33,817 nt of DNA, taken from NCBI GenBank assembly GCA_000827205.1, contig KN832555.1, positions 2,011,282-2,045,098 on the forward strand, in the 5' to 3' direction. Both the position numbers and the translations under genes were made by a program. Origin of the DNA: Plicaturopsis crispa FD-325 SS-3 (Eukaryota > Basidiomycota > Agaricomycetes > Amylocorticiales > Amylocorticiaceae). Under the pieces are notes generated by a model that ran no database searches, was not told the origin of the DNA, and saw nothing but the letters and a program-made list of their open reading frames with translations. This document shows positions 30,304 to 33,817 of this stretch, one piece after another (position 1 is the stretch's first letter; each line of letters opens with the position of its first letter).

Positions 30304-30972
30304 ATGACTTTCAAGATATCCATAAGCCCTGCCGTGGCAGAGTTCATTTGGCGTAACCGCGCCCTCGGATGCTACAGCCAGGTCGAGGGGAAGTAAGAAA
30401 TTTCCACTGTGGCGCCGTCGATTTGACCTTGCACTGACCTGCTGCGTAGGTATCTCACCGACGAAGAGTACAGAGAACACACGGAATACCTTGTACAGCG
30501 CGAAATTCCAGTGGAGTTAGACGCTCACTCGCGGTTTTATCAGATAGAAAAAGCCGAACACGAGGTGTTCTCGCCCATGTGGCACATAACATCAAAAGAT
30601 CTATTGCGCGACTACCGCCCGATCGGAGTGGGAGACCATGTTGTGGGTTTGATATCAGGAAACATGCAAGGTGCACTGTCCGGAGACATTGCAAACCAAA
30701 CGACGACTTGCCCGGGAACGGTTGTCTTCAAGTGGGTTCTGGACGAGGACTTCCACGGTGCGCTGGTCCACTTCCTGACTTTCCACTTCGAACGGCCGGT
30801 CAACATGGATCGTGGTGAGATGCATTGCATTCGTTGTTGTATATTCTGACCGTATGATGTAGGAGACGAGGACTCGCAGTTACGCCCCAACAACGACAGC
30901 CAATTAGAGGAGCATGGGGACAAGGAGCTTTACAAATCGTTGACGCCAGTCATCCGCACACAGGGTGTGTGA
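30304..30972 (+). CDS. Small protein of unknown function, three exons
   Basis: Exons 30304-30392, 30450-30814 and 30863-30972 join in frame to 187 aa. Introns are canonical: GTAAGA..GCGTAG with CTGACC branch (57 nt) and GTGAGA..GATGTAG with CTGACC (48 nt). The sequence begins MTFKISISPAVAEFIW, has a central part rich in acidic and aromatic residues (AEHEVFSPMWHI, YRPIGVGDHVVGLISG, FKWVLDEDFHGALVHF) and ends in an Asn/Asp-rich tail. I see no signal peptide, membrane segment or known motif. The acceptable splicing and lack of stops argue that it is a real gene, but it may be part of a longer one whose upstream exons I miss. Confidence 0.6.
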
Positions 30973-31567
30973 TCCTCATTGCATTACATCAACAGTGCTA
31001 GGAAGGTCTAATGGGTATCATGATCAGAAAACGACGTAGAAGGAAAATAGATGCGCGGGGACCTGCGCGTATCTGAAAAATCATGGGATTGTGTGTCTAT
31101 CATCGAGTCGAACTATTGAACGCGAGTTTGATCAAATGCGTGTTCAACCTGTGGGTGATAAAATGCAGCTATTACTTTCCAAACTCGAGTTGAACGCATA
31201 CGGCCGTCAACACGATTTAAAGTCATCTCCACTTCCTGGCCGTGTATCAAGCAGCCACTTCAGGAACACGTGATAGGAAAGATGACAAAGACGCCCCGAA
31301 AAGGAAAGGGTCCTGTCCAAATGAGGAAGGAGGCTCGCCCTACGAAACCTGGAAGACTTATTTTAAAAAAAATAAGTATCCAGGAATTTTAATTTGGCAG
31401 GCTTGCTTTGCACTTGCACTTGACTCTTTTCTACTTGGTCTGAAACTTGGGACATATCACTATAGATTCTACGGAACACGACATAGAGGCCAGCGTGGTA
31501 CGCCCAGAGGAAGGGTCCAGTTGCGTCTGACTTGGAGAAAATCGGCGACGCGGCCTGCAAATCACGT
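30973..31567. other. Intergenic / promoter region of the helicase gene
   Basis: No coding sequence recognised. It contains an exact 9-bp inverted repeat ACTTATTTT/AAAATAAGT (31356-31364/31369-31377) with a 4-nt A loop, an AT-rich island about 190 nt before the helicase start. Confidence 0.5.
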
Positions 31568-33475
31568 ATGCTACCTTTCCGTCTTACCGCCAGGACCAGC
31601 CTGAGTGCGTTTTGTCCGCAAAAGTCTCTGCAGCCGCCATGTCAGAGACACTATCTCTCCCGCTACATGAGCCGCGCCGCCGAGGCACATGCCATGCACA
31701 GCCAACAGCTGCCAGAGTACGCACCACCACTCCCCGCAAGCCAGTCTCGTAAAACATCAAAAACGCCGCCGGAGAAGGATCAGCCATCTCCAGATACCTT
31801 TGAGGGCTTGGGCATACGACCCGTGATTGCAGATGCGCTGTACGCCGCGTTTCCGAATGTGCAGCGGCCGACGAAGGAGCAGAAAAAGTTCATCCCGGCT
31901 ATCCTGCGAGGCCGGGATCTGATGCTGAAGGACAACACTGGCACCGGAAAGTACGTCTTCATCTTGCTTGGGCGTCATGAGATGTGTTGGCTGATGGGCA
32001 TCTACCAGGTCCTTCGGTTTGATCTTAGCGCTCCTTTCACAGGCGCGCTTGATACCCGCCAACCCACGGACGCAAAGACCCTTCATAACCTCGCTTTTCA
32101 TCGTTCCGCATCGTGATTTAGCGTATCAAATGCTCCATTGGATTGAGCGCATCACCTCCGCTGCTTCCCCGACTCCCCCTACCCTGTCTTCAATCGCCCA
32201 AGTTCTCGTTCGTAATGCGACGACGCCCCTCGATTCTCAGATATCGGCCCTGCACGATGATCCTCCACATATTCTCATTGGTACTCCTCAAGCCATACTG
32301 GAGGTGTTCAAGGAAGACGCTGACGCACTTCAGCTGAAGACGTTGTCTGCTGTGGTCGTCGATGAGGCAGATTATCTACTCGAGTCGATTCCGAGATTGG
32401 ACAGCAAAATCGAGATGGCAAAAACGAGGAAGAAGCTTGACCGCCATCCAAGTCCTACGAAGCAGCTTTTAGATGCTATTTTCGCGGTCAGGGTACAGGC
32501 GAAACAAAGCATTGTATGGGATGAGGACGGCGAACCTCCGCGAAGGTCCGGACCACTGTCGTCGACGCAGCTCATTCTATCCAGCGCCACCCTGCGGAAC
32601 CACCTCAAGCTCTACGTCAGGGCGAACGGATGGCTCGGCAGTCACAAAGACGTCACTGGTTCTGGTTCGCCCACCGAGGTCCTTGACAATGAGATCGACG
32701 GACTTGGAGGATCAGGGATTCAGCACTATGCACTGGTCGTCTCTGCGGACGGTGACATAGTGAACATCGAAGGTGCTCGGAAGCTCCCTCCCTCAGCATT
32801 CCCAGAATCGAGTGACAGTCCGGCAACGGTGTTTGATTCATCCGACGAAGAACCCCCGCTAGCCGTGGACGAAAGTCTCAGAGAACGTGAGACGATTCTT
32901 CCCCGCTTTTGAGGATTGTACTGACGGATTATGTCTCAGAGTATTCAAAGACACCGTCTCCGTTCAATTTGAACGCGCTCGAAGCTATCGCTACCGCATT
33001 CGCGCTCGACGTACCGGCTATCGCGCTTTTGGTTCTTCCTGCAACCGCACCCGTGCAACGGGCGGTCCACGAGCTCCGGGAACTCGGGGTCAACGCCCAT
33101 GGTCTCGATCTTCTTGACGACGCTCGCGGCCGCGCACACTTGCTGCGGGGCAACGCGGACCAACCCCAAGAGAACCCGACGTTGCTCGTTGCAACCTTGG
33201 CTACCACCAGGGGTATCGATCTGCCCGGCCTCTCGCACGTATTCATCCTCGGTGTGCCCGAAGGCCGCAAGGTCGACGCGTATTTGCACGCCGCTGGTCG
33301 CGTCGGTCGGTTCGGCCGCGGCGGAAAGGTTATAACCGTGTTGGAGCGGGGGGCCGAGGACGGGGCCGAGGAAGTGGAGGGCAAGAGAGTCAATCGCAGG
33401 GACGAACCTTGGCATATGAGCCGGATCTACAAGACCCTGGACATCACACCCTCGCAATTCGAGCATTTCGATTAA
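31568..33475 (+). CDS. MRH4: MRH4-like mitochondrial DEAD-box RNA helicase
   Basis: Exons 31568-31950, 32009-32886 and 32940-33475 join in frame to 598 aa; introns 31951-32008 (GTACGT..CAG) and 32887-32939 (GTGAGA..TCAG, TACTGAC branch) are canonical. The ATG at 31568 opens an Arg/Ser-rich leader without acidic residues (MLPFRLTARTSLSAF), a likely mitochondrial targeting signal. Helicase motifs in order: Q-motif region PTKEQ (101-105), motif I DNTGTGKS (K128), Ia PHRDLAYQ, Ib LIGTP, II VVDEADYLLE (D246-D249), III SAT (320-322), V TTRGIDLP (R511-D514), VI HAAGRVGR (537-544). MRH4 proteins are ATP-dependent RNA helicases needed for assembly of the large mitochondrial ribosomal subunit. An extended insertion between motifs II and III and the acidic stretch after III are usual in the family. 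No defects seen. Confidence 0.93.
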
Positions 33476-33817
33476 CTGGAGGAGGTATGAGTGTCTTTTG
33501 TGAATGAATGTGTCTGGAATATGTTTACCGAAATGTTATAATCACACTGTCGCCATCGTGCGCACTATTACATCTCGTCAAACTCATGCGCAGCATGCAC
33601 GCATCCTGCATGTAGAGTTGCTATCTACCTGCATACATCAGATGGTTTTGGCTCAAATATTTGCTAAGTTCGAAGTGCGTTCTCATGAGGAGCAGGCTCC
33701 TAAAACCAGCCACTCGTATCGCTCGGAGGCTAAATATTCTGACCACGTTTTTTGTATACCATTTTAAGACTGCCAAGAACTTCTTTTTCTATAATACCAC
33801 GACCTAAGCACTGTCCT
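33476..33817. other. 3' flank of the helicase gene
   Basis: No gene recognised in the last 342 bases of the window. Confidence 0.5.

Noticed and set aside
32929-33466. Minus-strand frames of 154 and 173 codons
   Set aside because: Antisense shadows of the GC-rich C-terminal exon of the MRH4-like helicase.
1-33817. tRNA, rRNA genes and CRISPR arrays
   Set aside because: I looked for GGTTCGA-type T-arms with matching acceptor stems, for rRNA-like blocks and for regularly spaced repeats, and found none that held up.

Overview
This window is nuclear DNA of a filamentous basidiomycete, most likely an agaricomycete. The main reason is the introns: nearly every recognisable gene is cut by 43-70 nt introns with GT..AG ends and CTAAC/CTGAC branch sites. 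The protein families agree: F-box/nucleotidyltransferase-like proteins, a DUF6589 protein, a DUF6570-bearing Helitron protein, a basidiomycete-type HMG-box factor and an MRH4-type mitochondrial helicase. Gene models below were spliced by eye. Where exon lengths add up in frame across several introns I give high confidence.

Layout. (1) 1-9.1 kb: a large Helitron (rolling-circle DNA transposon) on the minus strand with one uninterrupted 2062-codon Rep-helicase gene. Hairpin-bearing repeats at 1-325 may be its 3' end. (2) 9.1-10.7 kb: a five-exon ribonucleotide reductase small-subunit gene with all metal ligands but an odd C-terminus. (3) 11.3-12.9 kb: a decayed amidase fused tail-to-tail to a broken minus-strand gene. 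(4) 13.3-21.6 kb: a block of fungal multicopy genes. It holds two F-box/nucleotidyltransferase-like paralogues (minus), a zinc-finger gene (plus), a truncated DUF6589 gene (minus) and a four-exon F-box gene (plus). (5) 23.4-25.1 kb: a SAM-dependent methyltransferase gene with a 21-nt exon and an inverted repeat upstream. (6) 25.5-26.4 kb: an HMG-box transcription factor gene interrupted by an in-frame stop. (7) 26.5-30.3 kb: a gene-poor stretch with small structured repeats. (8) 30.3-31.0 kb: a small three-exon gene of unknown function. (9) 31.6-33.5 kb: a complete MRH4-like mitochondrial DEAD-box helicase.

Functionally the genes do not form an obvious pathway or cluster. The window reads as ordinary housekeeping genes (the MRH4-like helicase, perhaps the reductase) interleaved with accessory, fast-evolving families and mobile or decayed DNA. 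The most interesting points are the intact Helitron with unresolved ends, the F-box/nucleotidyltransferase pair (one copy keeps both catalytic aspartates and the other has lost one), the tail-to-tail fusion of two gene fragments, and the reductase paralogue with a non-GT intron and an altered C-terminal tail.
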